A stretch of DNA of 64,000 nucleotides from Plesiomonas shigelloides (GCF_900087055.1 NZ_LT575468.1:1364001-1428000); one strand, 5' to 3'. Numbered from the stretch's first letter, positions 1 to 9,616 are shown. Program-made: numbers and translations. The notes: a model not told the origin generated them from the sequence alone.

Positions 1-46
1 AGGGACGTTTTGCCATGGTTGGTGTGATGACCTCTTGCTGACTCAT
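1..46 (-). CDS. 5' end of an unidentified gene, cut by the left edge
   Basis: Fifteen codons of a minus-strand gene are visible, reading MSQQEVITPTMAKRP, with the start codon complementary to 44-46. A good ribosome binding site (AAGGAA, complement of 54-59) lies 7 bases upstream, so this is a plausible real start. Too little protein is present to name a family. It is transcribed away from the rest of the window, and its upstream region (47 onwards) holds a TyrR-box-like sequence at 129-146. Confidence 0.5.
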   Translation of the reverse strand, partial: MSQQEVITPTMAKRP

Positions 47-436
47 AGACACATTCCTTATGAAAATACGACTGGATACTGAGTGTCCGTCTTTGTGTAC
101 TAGCATAATAGTGCGCGGTGGCGAGGGATGTAAACAGATATTTTAATTAATCCGCACGTTATGCAACTTCGCGCGCCACTTTATGTCAAAAAAATAGTGC
201 AATGTCGTGCTAGATTCGCTTTGCGAAATAAGTCCGCCAGAGACTTATTCAGAATATAAGCCGTTTATATTTTGAAATCTCACGTCACCAAAAAGAAACG
301 TTGTGTTTTATTTTTGGCGTTAAGCTGAATTAGAGTCACTATGAAGTTGATCACTCAAGTTAACCTTCCGGTTGTTTGTAATCGGTATTTTTATGTGTTT
401 CGCTGTGTGATGGCAAAACTGAGGAGTCAGGTTGCA
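47..436. other. intergenic region between two divergent genes
   Basis: This stretch of about 390 bases separates the leftmost minus-strand gene from the small zinc-ribbon gene. It must hold promoters for both directions. The only motif I can point to is 129-146, TGTAAA then six bases then TTTTAA, which matches the TyrR box (TGTAAA-N6-TTTACA) at 10 of 12 defined positions. An in-frame ATG at 341 could extend the next gene but has no convincing ribosome binding site. Confidence 0.4.
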
Positions 437-571
437 ATGAAAGTTAGAAAATGTCAGCGTCTGTGCCAGTATTGCATGAAGAACGGAACAGTATCACCGT
501 TGAAAAAGTTGGATGAGCTGTGGTGTGATGTGTTTGTGTGTCACTCCTGCTTCCGCCAATTTGCCGATTGA
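437..571 (+). CDS. small zinc-ribbon-like protein, 44 residues
   Basis: I do not recognise this as a named family. The start at 437 is preferred because a GAGGAG ribosome binding site lies at 421-426; an in-frame ATG at 341 would add 32 residues with no clear binding site. The 44-residue product is basic at its N-terminus and carries two Cys pairs, CQYC and CHSC, plus further Cys residues at the N-terminal end and mid-protein. That spacing is typical of a single zinc ribbon. The Cys pairs are about 20 residues apart, with hydrophobic and aromatic residues between. It stands alone upstream of aroG. It could be a small nucleic-acid- or ribosome-binding protein, but that is a guess; its reality rests on the binding site and the Cys pattern. 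Confidence 0.5.
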   Translation: MKVRKCQRLCQYCMKNGTVSPLKKLDELWCDVFVCHSCFRQFAD

Positions 572-927
572 GGATGCGACTTTTCGGATGTCATTGAATC
601 TCTGATTCAGTACGGGTACCGGGATGTACCCCCTTAGCTCACCAAGCCTTACCTTCCATCTCAATTTCTTTCCTGTTTTGATTTTTATCTTATTCCTCCT
701 TTGGTTATCCCACTTTGTTGTTTATCTCTGTATGGTCAGGTTGCGGTTACGACAGGCTGTTTTCTGTGTGCTTTGATGCAGTTAGCGCTGTACTTGCACC
801 TGTGTGCTCGGAGGACTGCTCAGGTGGCAAAGAGATTTACAGCCGCGCAGAGATCAGGCAGATTGAAAGGAAGGCACTTTGCCGGTTGGGTGTAAATCGC
901 AGTATTTAGGGACAGGATGTAAAGATA
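572..927. other. aroG leader and promoter region
   Basis: About 355 bases with no convincing gene. A hairpin at 614-631 (GGGTAC, loop CGGGAT, GTACCC) lies just after the zinc-ribbon gene; it has no T-run, so it is at best a weak terminator. Two overlapping open frames across 701-909 have no ribosome binding site and encode nothing recognisable. aroG is TyrR-controlled in E. coli; the nearest candidate box here (891-908) matches only half of the right arm. Confidence 0.35.
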
Positions 928-1986
928 ATGACTTATCAGAATGATGATATAAGAATAAAGGAAATCAAAGAGTTACTTCCACCGGTTGCGTTGCTGGAGA
1001 AGTTTGCTGTTACTGATAAGGCTGCGGAAACGGTGTTTAATGCGCGTCAGGCGATTCATCAGATTTTGCAAAGTGAAGACGACCGCCTGCTGGTGGTGAT
1101 TGGCCCTTGTTCCATTCATGATACGGCTGCTGCGCTGGAATACAGCAAACGGCTGTTAGAGCTGCGCGAAGAGCTGTCTGATGATTTGGAAGTGGTGATG
1201 CGGGTGTATTTTGAAAAGCCGCGTACCACGGTGGGTTGGAAAGGGCTGATTAACGATCCGTATCTGGACGACAGTTACCAGATTAATGACGGCCTGCGCA
1301 TTGCCCGTAAGCTGTTGTTGGACATCAATGATTTAGGTATGCCAACCGCGGGCGAGTTTTTGGATATGATCACGCCGCAATATATGGCGGACTTGATGAG
1401 TTGGGGCGCGATCGGGGCACGAACAACAGAATCACAAGTTCATCGTGAGCTGGCCTCTGGCCTATCGTGTCCGGTTGGCTTTAAAAATGGCACCGATGGC
1501 ACCATCAAAGTGGCGATTGATGCGATCGCCGCGGCAGGCTCTTCGCACCATTTCTTGTCGGTGACCAAGTTTGGTCATTCAGCGATTGTGTCGACGGCGG
1601 GTAATCAAGATTGCCACATTATTCTGCGTGGCGGTAAAGAACCGAATTACAGTGCCGCTCATGTCAGCGTGGTGCTGCGTGAACTGGAGAAAAACGGTCT
1701 ACCACCGAAAGTGATGATTGATTTTAGCCATGCCAACAGTGCTAAACAGTATCAACGTCAAAATGCGGTGGCTGAGGACGTAGGGGCGCAGATCGCGGCT
1801 GGTCAGCAGGCGATTTTCGGGGTGATGACTGAAAGTCATCTGGTGGAAGGTCGTCAGGAGCTGGTGCCGGGTCAGCCGTTAACGTTTGGTCAGAGTATCA
1901 CCGATGCCTGTATTGGCTGGGATGATACCGAGAATGTCCTGCGTCATCTGGCGGCCTCGGTACGCGCTCGTCGTGCGAGTAAATAA
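928..1986 (+). CDS. aroG: 3-deoxy-7-phosphoheptulonate synthase, AroG type
   Basis: This is DAHP synthase, which condenses phosphoenolpyruvate with erythrose 4-phosphate as the first step of the shikimate pathway in the cytoplasm. The 352-residue protein is collinear with E. coli AroG from its first residues (QNDDIRIKEIKELLPP). It carries the family landmarks VIGPCSIHD, the metal-ligand Cys in GPCS, KPRTTVGWKGL, GARTTESQ and DFSHANS. It resembles AroG more than AroF or AroH, so phenylalanine feedback control is the expectation; this rests on family membership. The ribosome binding site is weak (GGACAGGAT about 10 bases upstream). The gene stands alone, followed by an EamA exporter gene after about 250 bases. 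Confidence 0.95.
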   Translation: MTYQNDDIRIKEIKELLPPVALLEKFAVTDKAAETVFNARQAIHQILQSEDDRLLVVIGPCSIHDTAAALEYSKRLLELREELSDDLEVVMRVYFEKPRTTVGWKGLINDPYLDDSYQINDGLRIARKLLLDINDLGMPTAGEFLDMITPQYMADLMSWGAIGARTTESQVHRELASGLSCPVGFKNGTDGTIKVAIDAIAAAGSSHHFLSVTKFGHSAIVSTAGNQDCHIILRGGKEPNYSAAHVSVVLRELEKNGLPPKVMIDFSHANSAKQYQRQNAVAEDVGAQIAAGQQAIFGVMTESHLVEGRQELVPGQPLTFGQSITDACIGWDDTENVLRHLAASVRARRASK

Positions 1987-2238
1987 TTTTTCCTCCCACA
2001 GGGATTTTTCCCGCATGTAACTCGCGGAGTGTGTCGGGCGTCAGTGATCGATTCAATCTGACATAGACACACTCCGTTGTTCTTCTTGTTTTGCATTGTT
2101 TGTTGGGCAAAGCGGTCTGTCTGCGCGATGGCTGCGCTGAAAACTGAACTTGAGACTGAACTTAAAACAGATCCGACGACAATCACCGGTACGGCCTGTT
2201 ACAATCCGCGCGAATTTATCCTTGGAGCGTAGGCAAAC

Positions 2239-3105
2239 GTGCTACTTCTCATTTTGACCACCGTGTTGTGGGCTTTCTCATTTAGTCTGATTGGCGTTTA
2301 TCTGGCCGGTCAGGTGGATACGTGGTTCTCGGTATTGATGCGCGTGCTGTTGGCGCTGCTGGTGATGCTGCCGTTTTTGCGCCCACGTTTGGTGCCGATG
2401 CGCGATCGGCTGACGCTCATGGCGTTAGGGGCTTGCCAGCTTGGGATCATGTATCTGTTTTACTACCATGCCTTTTTATTGTTGACGGTGCCGGAAGTGG
2501 TGCTGTTTACCATCCTCACGCCGCTGTATGTCACGCTGATCTACGATTTGCTGCAACGCCGTTTTAGTCGCGGTTATTTTGTGAGTGCAGCATTGGCAGT
2601 CGCCGGTGCTTTGGTGATCCGCTATGGCGCGGTCAGCAGCCAGTTTGTTTTGGGTTTTTTGGTGGTGCAGGCCGCCAATATTTGTTTTGCCATCGGCCAA
2701 GTGGGCTATAAATACTGGGTTGAACGGCAGCCGCAGCCAATTTCCCAACATGCGGTATTTGCTTGGTTTTATGCCGGTGCGTCGGTAGTGGGGGTGATCG
2801 CATTTGCACTATTTGGCGATCTCAGCCGCTTGCCGCATACGCCAGTGCAGTGGGGTGTTCTCATGTGGTTAGGGCTGGTGGCTTCAGGTTTGGGATACTT
2901 TATGTGGAATAAAGGCGCGACCCAAGTGGATACCGGTACGTTGGCGGTGATGAATAATGCGTTGGTCCCCGCCGGATTGCTGGTGAATTTTGCGCTCTGG
3001 AATCAGCATCCTGATTGGTTACGTTTAGCCGCTGGAGGTATTTTGATCCTGCTTTCGCTGCAAGTAAGCCGCTATTTTCGCTTACGTTCAGCGCCAGTGA
3101 CCTGA
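2239..3105 (+). CDS. EamA-family (DMT superfamily) transporter
   Basis: A 288-residue, very hydrophobic protein with about ten predicted membrane segments and the internal two-fold repeat typical of EamA transporters. The N-terminal segment contains the characteristic LWAFSFSLIG and the second half has the matching LGLVASGLGYFMWNKG motif. The family exports amino acids, amines or metabolites across the inner membrane; the substrate cannot be read from sequence. The start is GTG, chosen because GGAG lies about 11 bases upstream and the first helix begins at once. It lies downstream of aroG but too far (over 250 bases) to assume one operon. It ends facing metR, with a shared hairpin terminator between them. 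Confidence 0.8.
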   Translation: MLLLILTTVLWAFSFSLIGVYLAGQVDTWFSVLMRVLLALLVMLPFLRPRLVPMRDRLTLMALGACQLGIMYLFYYHAFLLLTVPEVVLFTILTPLYVTLIYDLLQRRFSRGYFVSAALAVAGALVIRYGAVSSQFVLGFLVVQAANICFAIGQVGYKYWVERQPQPISQHAVFAWFYAGASVVGVIAFALFGDLSRLPHTPVQWGVLMWLGLVASGLGYFMWNKGATQVDTGTLAVMNNALVPAGLLVNFALWNQHPDWLRLAAGGILILLSLQVSRYFRLRSAPVT

Positions 3106-3172
3106 TCACTCTCTAGGCCTGCTTGGCGAGGAGATGCTCGGTAAGCGGTGTACGAGCTGATACATGACAGAA

Positions 3173-3199
3173 GAAAACCGGCGTTAGACGCCGGTTTTC
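3173..3199. terminator. hairpin terminator between convergent genes
   Basis: A perfect 11-bp stem, GAAAACCGGCG (3173-3183) with CGCCGGTTTTC (3189-3199), has a 5-base loop. The stem ends give short A/T runs on both strands, so it can serve the EamA gene and metR. Confidence 0.8.
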
Positions 3200-3315
3200 C
3201 CTTTCTAAAAAGACTGCTTTTTTCTATCTCTTTATCTCTTTCTCTAGTGATTTCTCGATCTATTTAGTTATCGGTATCTTTATGGAGTGCGTTGTTTTTC
3301 CATCAACATAGAGCC

Positions 3316-4224
3316 TTACACCGCGCGGCAATGTGGCAAAAAGGCGGTTTGCTCACGCGCACAGTGCAGGAAATGGCTGATCGCCGGATCGCTGCGTTCA
3401 TTTTCCCTGACTGCCAGATATAAGCGCCGCCACAACCCTTTATCACCAATCTGGCGGCTACAGAGCAGCCCTTGCTGTTCGGCATCGAAGGCTGCCCAAT
3501 GCGGCAGTGCGGCGATCCCCATACCTGCCGCCACCATTTGCAATTGCAGCAGCGTATTCTCGACCGGTTTGAGTGTTGGCGTAATTTGCGCTGGTTGCAA
3601 CACGTAGCGCCAGATATCCAAACGCTGTTTGGGTACGGGATAGACCAGCAGACGCTCATCTTGCAGTTCTGCCGCATCAACAGTGGCGTGAGTGGCTAAA
3701 CGATGATGTGGCGCCATGACCCAGCGGATCTCGAAATCAAACAGTGGGGCATAGTAGATCCGCGCGCGCGCTTGCACATCGCTGGAGATCACCATATCGA
3801 GCTCACCTTGCAGCAATCGTGGCTGCGGATCAAAAGCGGTGGCAGCCGTAAAACGCACCTCGGTTTGCGGGGCTTCTTGCCCGAAACGAGTAAGCGTCGG
3901 CATGAGCCATTGAATGCAGCTATGGCACTCAATCGCCAATGCCAGCGCTGGGCGCGGCGCGGTGTTGTGCTGACGTAGCGCCTCTTCAACCAGACTGACT
4001 TGCGGCAAGATTGAGCTCGCCAGTGTCAGCAGTTGCTCTCCTTGCGGCGTAAATTTTACCGGCCTTGTTTTTCGGATAAACAGAGGATGGCCGAGCCGTT
4101 GTTCTAGCTCATTGAGTTGGTGAGATAGGGCCGATTGAGTCTGATGCAGCTGCTGCGCGGCGGCGGTGAGGCTTCCGCTATCGCGCAGGGTTTGCAGCGT
4201 TCTGAGATGGCGCAGCTCGATCAT
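3316..4224 (-). CDS. metR: LysR-type regulator MetR
   Basis: MetR activates methionine genes such as metE and metH with homocysteine as co-inducer. The 302-residue protein begins MIELRHLRTLQTL with the LysR winged helix (HQTQSALSHQLNELEQRLG) over residues 1-60. The effector domain contains the MetR-specific IECHSCIQWLMP and AAGMGIAALPHW stretches, collinear with E. coli MetR. A longer frame to 4260 exists, but the start at 4224 aligns with the family and has AGGGAG about 10 bases upstream. It is divergent from metE, the standard enterobacterial arrangement, so MetR autoregulation and metE activation from the shared 138-base region are expected. Confidence 0.93.
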   Translation of the reverse strand: MIELRHLRTLQTLRDSGSLTAAAQQLHQTQSALSHQLNELEQRLGHPLFIRKTRPVKFTPQGEQLLTLASSILPQVSLVEEALRQHNTAPRPALALAIECHSCIQWLMPTLTRFGQEAPQTEVRFTAATAFDPQPRLLQGELDMVISSDVQARARIYYAPLFDFEIRWVMAPHHRLATHATVDAAELQDERLLVYPVPKQRLDIWRYVLQPAQITPTLKPVENTLLQLQMVAAGMGIAALPHWAAFDAEQQGLLCSRQIGDKGLWRRLYLAVRENERSDPAISHFLHCAREQTAFLPHCRAV

Positions 4225-4259
4225 GGTGTTGCGTCTCCCTGACCAAATAAGGCTCATCA

Positions 4260-4272
4260 TGAATTTCGCTCA
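4260..4272. promoter_or_regulatory. candidate MetR binding site
   Basis: TGAA-TTTCG-CTCA fits the MetR consensus TGAA-N5-TTCA at 7 of 8 defined bases and lies in the metR-metE divergent region. Confidence 0.5.
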
Positions 4273-4324
4273 TGATGCACATGAATAACTTCCGTTTGTT
4301 GGTTTTACCATAACCGTGAATTAT

Positions 4325-4348
4325 AGATGTGTAAACATCTGGACGGCT
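4325..4348. promoter_or_regulatory. three tandem MetJ boxes in front of metE
   Basis: Three adjoining 8-mers, AGATGTGT (4325-4332), AAACATCT (4333-4340) and GGACGGCT (4341-4348), each match the met box AGACGTCT at 6 of 8 positions. MetJ binds cooperatively to such tandem boxes with S-adenosylmethionine. They end 14 bases before the metE start, so repression of metE initiation is the expected effect. Confidence 0.75.
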
Positions 4349-4362
4349 AAATGGAGTTAAGC

Positions 4363-6654
4363 ATGAGTATTCATAGTCATACCCTCGGATTTCCGCGTAT
4401 TGGATTGCATCGCGAGCTGAAAAAAGCATTAGAGCAGTATTGGGCCGGTGAGATTGAGCAGGCTGCATTATTGGCATGTGGTCAACAATTACGAGCGCGT
4501 CACTGGGCATTGCAAAAAGAGGCGGGTGTCGATTTACTGCCGGTGGGTGATTTTGCTTGGTATGACCATGTATTGGGTACCAGTTTGATGGTGGGCAATG
4601 TGCCACAGCGACATTTGCGCCCTGATGGTCGCATCGATTTGGATACGCTATTTCGTGTCGCGCGTGGCCGTGCGCCGTCAGGCCACCAAGCGGCAGCGGG
4701 TGAGATGACTAAGTGGTTTAATACTAACTATCACTACATCGTGCCGGAATTCTATCAAGGGCAGAAATTCTACCCTGCATGGACGCAGCTGTTGGATGAA
4801 ACCGATGAAGCGTTGCAGGCAGGACACTCGGTAAAACCGGTATTACTGGGGCCGCTGACGTATTTATGGCTGGGGAAAACTAAAGGCGAGCCGTTTGATC
4901 GCTTGAGTTTGTTGCCTTCATTGCTGGCGGTTTATCAGCAGGTCTTAGCGCAATTAGCAGCTAAAGGCGTTGAATGGGTGCAAATCGATGAACCTGCATT
5001 GGTGCTGGATTTACCGGTGCAGTGGTTGGCTGCCTATCAGCAGGCTTATCGTCAGCTGGCCGGTAAAACGCCAAAACTGCTGCTCACGACCTATTTTGGC
5101 AGCATTGCGCATCAGTTGGATGCACTGACCGATCTGCCGGTCGCCGGTTGGCATTTAGATGCGGTGGCGGGAAGTGCCGATTTAGCGCAAGTGATCGCCG
5201 CATTACCTGCTGATCGTGTGATTTCTCTGGGCGTGATTAACGGGCGTAACGTGTGGCGTGCCGATTTGGCGCAGTGTTGGCAACATTTGCAACTCTTGCT
5301 GCCACAGTTAACGGGTCGTTTGTGGCTTGGCACATCTTGCTCACTGCTGCATTCACCGGTCGATTTACTGGCCGAAACGGTGCTGGATGCCGAAGTGTAT
5401 AGCTGGTTGGCATTCGCTCGGCAAAAGTGCCAAGAGTTGGGATTATTGACTCAAGCCTTAAACCAACCGGCGGATGTTCAGCTGCAGACTTTGTTACTTG
5501 AGTACAGCGCGCCGGTGCAGGCGCGACGCACGTCGGTTCGGGTGAATAATGCGCAGGTTCAAGCGCGGGTCGCGGCCTTACAACCGCATGACGCTGAGCG
5601 AAACTCCGCCTATCCGGTTCGCGCACAGGCACAAAAGCAACGTTTCCCTTTGCCGCTATGGCCAACCACGACGATCGGCTCATTCCCACAAACCGGTGAG
5701 ATCCGAGCGTTGCGGCGTGACTACAAAAAAGGCAGCTTGTCTGCGCAAGCCTACCGTGAAGGCTTACAAGCCGAAATTGCCCGTGCGATTGCAGAGCAAG
5801 AAGCGCTTGGGTTGGATGTGCTGGTGCATGGCGAGGCTGAGCGTAATGACATGGTGGAGTATTTTGGCGAGTTGCTGGAAGGTTTTGCTTTTACTCGCAA
5901 TGGCTGGGTGCAAAGTTACGGCTCGCGCTGCGTGAAACCGCCGATTGTGGTAGGCGACATTTCCCGTCCGGCACCGATGACGGTCGCGTGGAGTGAATAT
6001 GCGCAGTCGCTGACCGACAAACCGGTGAAGGGCATGCTGACAGGTCCGGTGACGATTTTGTGCTGGTCATTTCCGCGCGAAGATGTGGATCGCAAAACGA
6101 TTGCGTTGCAATTGGCCTTAGCATTACGCGATGAGGTGATTGATTTGGAAAAAGCCGGAATCGGCATTATCCAGATAGATGAACCGGCGCTGCGTGAAGG
6201 ATTGCCGTTGCGAGAATCGGCACATGCTGAGTATCTGCAATGGGCTGTCGATGCATTTCGTATCACCGCAGCCGGTGTGGCCGACGATACACAAATTCAC
6301 ACCCACATGTGTTATTGCGAATTTAACGATGTGATGGCATCGATCGCCGCGCTTGATGCGGATGTGATCACCATCGAAACCTCGCGCTCTGATATGGATT
6401 TGCTGGATGCATTTGAGCACTTTTCTTACCCGAATGAGATTGGCCCTGGGGTGTATGATATCCATTCACCAAATGTCCCACCCGTGGAGTGGATTCAGGA
6501 TTTGCTGCGCAAAGCGGCCGAGAAAATTCCACCAGCGCGGCTGTGGGTTAACCCTGATTGTGGCTTGAAGACGCGGGGCTGGGAAGAGACGCGCTTGGCG
6601 CTGGCCAACATGGTGCAAGCGGCACGTGAGTTGCGCGCAGAGTACCCGTCATAA
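4363..6654 (+). CDS. metE: cobalamin-independent methionine synthase MetE
   Basis: MetE transfers a methyl group from 5-methyltetrahydropteroyltri-L-glutamate to homocysteine, the last step of methionine synthesis. The 763-residue protein is close to the family length (E. coli 753). Zinc ligands are visible at His648 and Cys650 (in HMCYCEF) and Cys733 (NPDCGLKTR), offset by 7 from the E. coli positions. The catalytic His is in YDIHSPNVP, and [11 protein letters not shown] is also conserved. The start at 4363 is chosen over the ATG at 4351 because it aligns with the family N-terminus and the upstream bases supply a GGAG site. Expression should be controlled by MetR and MetJ through the sites just upstream. 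Confidence 0.97.
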   Translation: MSIHSHTLGFPRIGLHRELKKALEQYWAGEIEQAALLACGQQLRARHWALQKEAGVDLLPVGDFAWYDHVLGTSLMVGNVPQRHLRPDGRIDLDTLFRVARGRAPSGHQAAAGEMTKWFNTNYHYIVPEFYQGQKFYPAWTQLLDETDEALQAGHSVKPVLLGPLTYLWLGKTKGEPFDRLSLLPSLLAVYQQVLAQLAAKGVEWVQIDEPALVLDLPVQWLAAYQQAYRQLAGKTPKLLLTTYFGSIAHQLDALTDLPVAGWHLDAVAGSADLAQVIAALPADRVISLGVINGRNVWRADLAQCWQHLQLLLPQLTGRLWLGTSCSLLHSPVDLLAETVLDAEVYSWLAFARQKCQELGLLTQALNQPADVQLQTLLLEYSAPVQARRTSVRVNNAQVQARVAALQPHDAERNSAYPVRAQAQKQRFPLPLWPTTTIGSFPQTGEIRALRRDYKKGSLSAQAYREGLQAEIARAIAEQEALGLDVLVHGEAERNDMVEYFGELLEGFAFTRNGWVQSYGSRCVKPPIVVGDISRPAPMTVAWSEYAQSLTDKPVKGMLTGPVTILCWSFPREDVDRKTIALQLALALRDEVIDLEKAGIGIIQIDEPALREGLPLRESAHAEYLQWAVDAFRITAAGVADDTQIHTHMCYCEFNDVMASIAALDADVITIETSRSDMDLLDAFEHFSYPNEIGPGVYDIHSPNVPPVEWIQDLLRKAAEKIPPARLWVNPDCGLKTRGWEETRLALANMVQAARELRAEYPS

Positions 6655-6700
6655 TCGCTGTTGTTATCAAAGTTATAAAAAGGGATTATTGCTGATAACT

Positions 6701-6734
6701 GACCCCGTGGTGTCAATGGCGACATCACGGGGTC
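6701..6734 (+). terminator. metE terminator
   Basis: A 14-bp stem with one G-T pair, GACCCCGTGGTGTC (6701-6714) and GACATCACGGGGTC (6721-6734), has a 6-base loop and is followed by ATTGTTTTAT. Confidence 0.8.
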
Positions 6735-6795
6735 ATTGTTTTATGCGCTTGCGCTAGGCTGAATTGGCTGTTGTGTTCAGAGCTTCTGAAGGGGC

Positions 6796-7290
6796 TTAAT
6801 GTCGCCACCACAAAGATCCTGCCACCATCAGTACGCAGATAATGGTTTCCGCATGACTGCCGGTGCGAAAGTTAAGTAGCGGCAAACGAAAGCGCTGTTT
6901 GACCGGCCAGAATAGCGGGACACCAGCGGGGGTGAGGGCGTCGCCCAGCAAATGACTCAGATAACCGACAATAAACGCATCGACCATGCCAACCGGCACG
7001 GGAACGCTGGCGGGCAGTTTATACAGCAGACACCATAACGCCAACGCAACGGCCAACAGACTGTGCGTAAAACCGCGATGGCCGAAAACCTTCGCAATAG
7101 GCACAGAAATCCAGCGTAGATGTTGGCCTAAAAAAGAGCGTGGATGATCAATGTCCGGCAGCAAGGAGCCCAGCAAGGTCGCCGGAATGGCATGCCACCA
7201 ATCGAGGTGCACCAGTTCGGGGGGGATCCCAGCTTTTTTGGCCAGAACGATACAAGCAACAGAAAACAGCAGATGCCCTTGAGCCGTCAT
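6796..7290 (-). CDS. ydjM: YdjM-like membrane-bound metal-dependent hydrolase
   Basis: A 164-residue inner-membrane protein of the YdjM/DUF457 family, annotated as membrane-bound metal-dependent hydrolases; the reaction is not established. It begins MTAQGHLLFS, as in E. coli YdjM, and keeps the family signature: LLPDIDHPRSFLGQ, then GHRGFTHSLLA, then GYLSHLLGDALTPAGVP. The His and Asp residues in these three motifs are the likely metal ligands, lying at membrane-segment ends. An in-frame extension to 7419 has no support; the start at 7290 matches the family. It is downstream of cadA on the same strand, but the 170-base gap and unrelated role argue against functional coupling. Confidence 0.85.
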   Translation of the reverse strand: MTAQGHLLFSVACIVLAKKAGIPPELVHLDWWHAIPATLLGSLLPDIDHPRSFLGQHLRWISVPIAKVFGHRGFTHSLLAVALALWCLLYKLPASVPVPVGMVDAFIVGYLSHLLGDALTPAGVPLFWPVKQRFRLPLLNFRTGSHAETIICVLMVAGSLWWRH

Positions 7291-7459
7291 GATGATAACA
7301 ACAGTATGCAGGAAAATGACTGGATATATTATCAGTGGTTTTGCAGATGTATAGGTGCCGGATGTGCTATGGGTGAAAAATATGTGCGACAGCTGAAAAA
7401 ATAACCGGTCGCAGCGCAACCGGTTATGACGAGAGGTTAAATGACGCCGATGTTTTAGG

Positions 7460-9595
7460 TTAGCGTTTGAGCACGCTCACCATGTAACGGCCGTCGTCGT
7501 GCGGGTGACAACCGTGGATATCGGTTTCAAAGCCCGGATAGTGGCGTCCGATTTCCACCAGCATTTTCAAGAATTCCAATACCGGTTTACTTTCCTCGGT
7601 CACCATTTCCCCCGGCATAATCAACGGTACGCCCGGTGGATAAGGCAGGATCATGTTGGCGTTGATTTTTCCCACCATATCCTCCAATGGCACTTCCACC
7701 GTGTTGCCTTGCAGCACTTCTTGGAACGCCTGATAAGGCGGGATCACCATCTGCGGCAGCACTTCAAACGCATGGAACATAATCTTCGGCAGATCATGTT
7801 TAATGGTCAGTTTGTGAATGCCCTGTGCCAGCTCTTGGATCCGCATATCTTTGTAAAAGTGCGGTGAATCCGCATGCAGGGAAGGCAGCATGGTTTTCAC
7901 TTTCAGGTTCAGATCGTAACCGCGTTTAAAGTCGGTCAGGCCGCGCAGCAGCTGCATCGCTTTAGGCTTATCGATACCGATACTGAACAAGAACAGAATG
8001 TTATACGGGCCGGTTTTTTCAACGATAATGCCTTGTTCATCCAGGAATTTAGACACCAGCGCGGCTGGAATACCGGTTTCTTCCAGATTGCCGTCTTTAT
8101 CTAACCCAGGGGTCAGGATAGTGACTTTAATCGGGTCGAGGTACATGTGGTCGGCATCGATATCTTTGAAGCCGTGCCACTTATCGTTTGGACTGAGGTT
8201 CCAGCACTCGGCATCTTGAATTTCATCCGGCTGCCACACATCAAAGAACCAAGTGTCGGATTCCGCCCGCAGCTTTTTGATCTCTTTACGAAAGCGCACC
8301 GCACGCTGTACCGAGGCGTCAATCAAGGCGCGTCCGGTATTGCCTTTCATCATCGCAGCGGCGGTTTCGGTGGAGGCCACGATCCCGTAATGTGGCGAGG
8401 TTGAGGTGTGCATCATAAAGGCTTCGTTGAAGATCTCTTTATCCACGTCACCTTTAATGTGGATCATCGAGGCTTGTGAGAATGCTGCCAGCAATTTGTG
8501 GGTTGACTGGGTTTCATACACCACTTTACCCGGAATACCGCCGCCGCTCATGCCGTACTTGCCCTGATAGATCGGGTGGAAGTTGGTGTAAGGCACCCAA
8601 GCACTGTCAAAGTGGATGAACTTGGTATCGAGTGTATCTTTGATAAAGCCGGTGTTATACAGCAGACCGTCATAGGTACTGTTGGTCACAACCGCATAGA
8701 TAGGCCACTGCGCATTTGGCGTGGTTTTGATCTTGGCTTCGATGGTTTCGCGCTTGAACTCGCTTTGCGGGATCCCACCGAGAATGCCGTAGGCATTACG
8801 GGTCGGGCGGAAATAAATCGGCGTGACGTTGCTCATCATCATGAGGTGGGTCAGCGACTTATGGCAGTTACGGTCAATCAGTACGGTACTGCCTGATGGG
8901 GCAGAGAACATGCCGACAATTTTGTTGGCGGTTGAGGTACCGTTGGTGACGATGTAGCTGGCATCGGCGTTAAAGACCCGCGCGATGTACTCTTCTGCTT
9001 CTTTGTGCGGACCGGAGTGATCCAAGAGTGAACCCAATTCGGCGACGGAGATCGAGATATCCGCTTTCAGGGTATTTGCACCGTAGAAGTCGTAGAAAAT
9101 GCTGCCGACGGGGCTTTTCAGGTAGGCGGTGCCGCCCATGTGTCCGGGTGTACAGAAGGTGTACTTACCGTCATGTACATATTTAAACAGCGCCTTGGTT
9201 AATGGCGGCAGAATGCGGTCAACGTATTCGTCGCGTTTTTGTCCGATTTTCAATGCGATATCATCTGCGATATCCAGATGATATTCGAAGAAACTTAAAT
9301 TCAACCGCAAGTGGCCAAGTTTAATATCCAGTACGGAATTATTATTGGCAAAGGCATGCAGCGGTAAATTCTCGTTTATGGCACTGATATCTTTGCACAG
9401 ATCCAAGCCATATTTATCCCAGTCGAAAATAACACCACAAATCCGCGGGTTATTTTCGATAACTTTTAATAAGTCAGCCGCATCGGAAGGATAAATAACA
9501 TGGAATCCGCGTTTTTGGAGTTCAATGTCGAGCTCTTGTAATGGCGCTTCTTTAAAGTAGGCATCCACATTACTTAAAATGGCAACGATGTTCAT
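7460..9595 (-). CDS. cadA: inducible lysine decarboxylase CadA
   Basis: CadA decarboxylates L-lysine to cadaverine in the cytoplasm, consuming a proton. The 711-residue protein is collinear with E. coli CadA (715): an N-terminal receiver-like wing domain, CTPGHMGGTA at the start of the PLP domain, HFDSAWVPY, and the PLP-binding lysine in ETQSTHKLLAAFSQ near residue 367. The C-terminal part keeps NANMILPYPPGVPL. It is the second gene of a cadBA operon, 70 bases after cadB, with a perfect hairpin in the gap. CadC, the pH- and lysine-sensing activator of this operon in E. coli, is not in the window. LdcC is the alternative, but linkage to cadB favours CadA. Confidence 0.95.
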   Translation of the reverse strand: MNIVAILSNVDAYFKEAPLQELDIELQKRGFHVIYPSDAADLLKVIENNPRICGVIFDWDKYGLDLCKDISAINENLPLHAFANNNSVLDIKLGHLRLNLSFFEYHLDIADDIALKIGQKRDEYVDRILPPLTKALFKYVHDGKYTFCTPGHMGGTAYLKSPVGSIFYDFYGANTLKADISISVAELGSLLDHSGPHKEAEEYIARVFNADASYIVTNGTSTANKIVGMFSAPSGSTVLIDRNCHKSLTHLMMMSNVTPIYFRPTRNAYGILGGIPQSEFKRETIEAKIKTTPNAQWPIYAVVTNSTYDGLLYNTGFIKDTLDTKFIHFDSAWVPYTNFHPIYQGKYGMSGGGIPGKVVYETQSTHKLLAAFSQASMIHIKGDVDKEIFNEAFMMHTSTSPHYGIVASTETAAAMMKGNTGRALIDASVQRAVRFRKEIKKLRAESDTWFFDVWQPDEIQDAECWNLSPNDKWHGFKDIDADHMYLDPIKVTILTPGLDKDGNLEETGIPAALVSKFLDEQGIIVEKTGPYNILFLFSIGIDKPKAMQLLRGLTDFKRGYDLNLKVKTMLPSLHADSPHFYKDMRIQELAQGIHKLTIKHDLPKIMFHAFEVLPQMVIPPYQAFQEVLQGNTVEVPLEDMVGKINANMILPYPPGVPLIMPGEMVTEESKPVLEFLKMLVEIGRHYPGFETDIHGCHPHDDGRYMVSVLKR

Positions 9596-9616
9596 CTAAA
9601 TCCCTCGCATGTTTAT

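Noticed and set aside
891-908. Possible TyrR box just upstream of aroG
   Set aside because: The left arm TGTAAA is good, but the right arm TATTTA matches only 3 of 6 bases of TTTACA.
701-909. Two overlapping open frames upstream of aroG
   Set aside because: Neither has a ribosome binding site or recognisable protein content; they are likely chance frames in the aroG leader.
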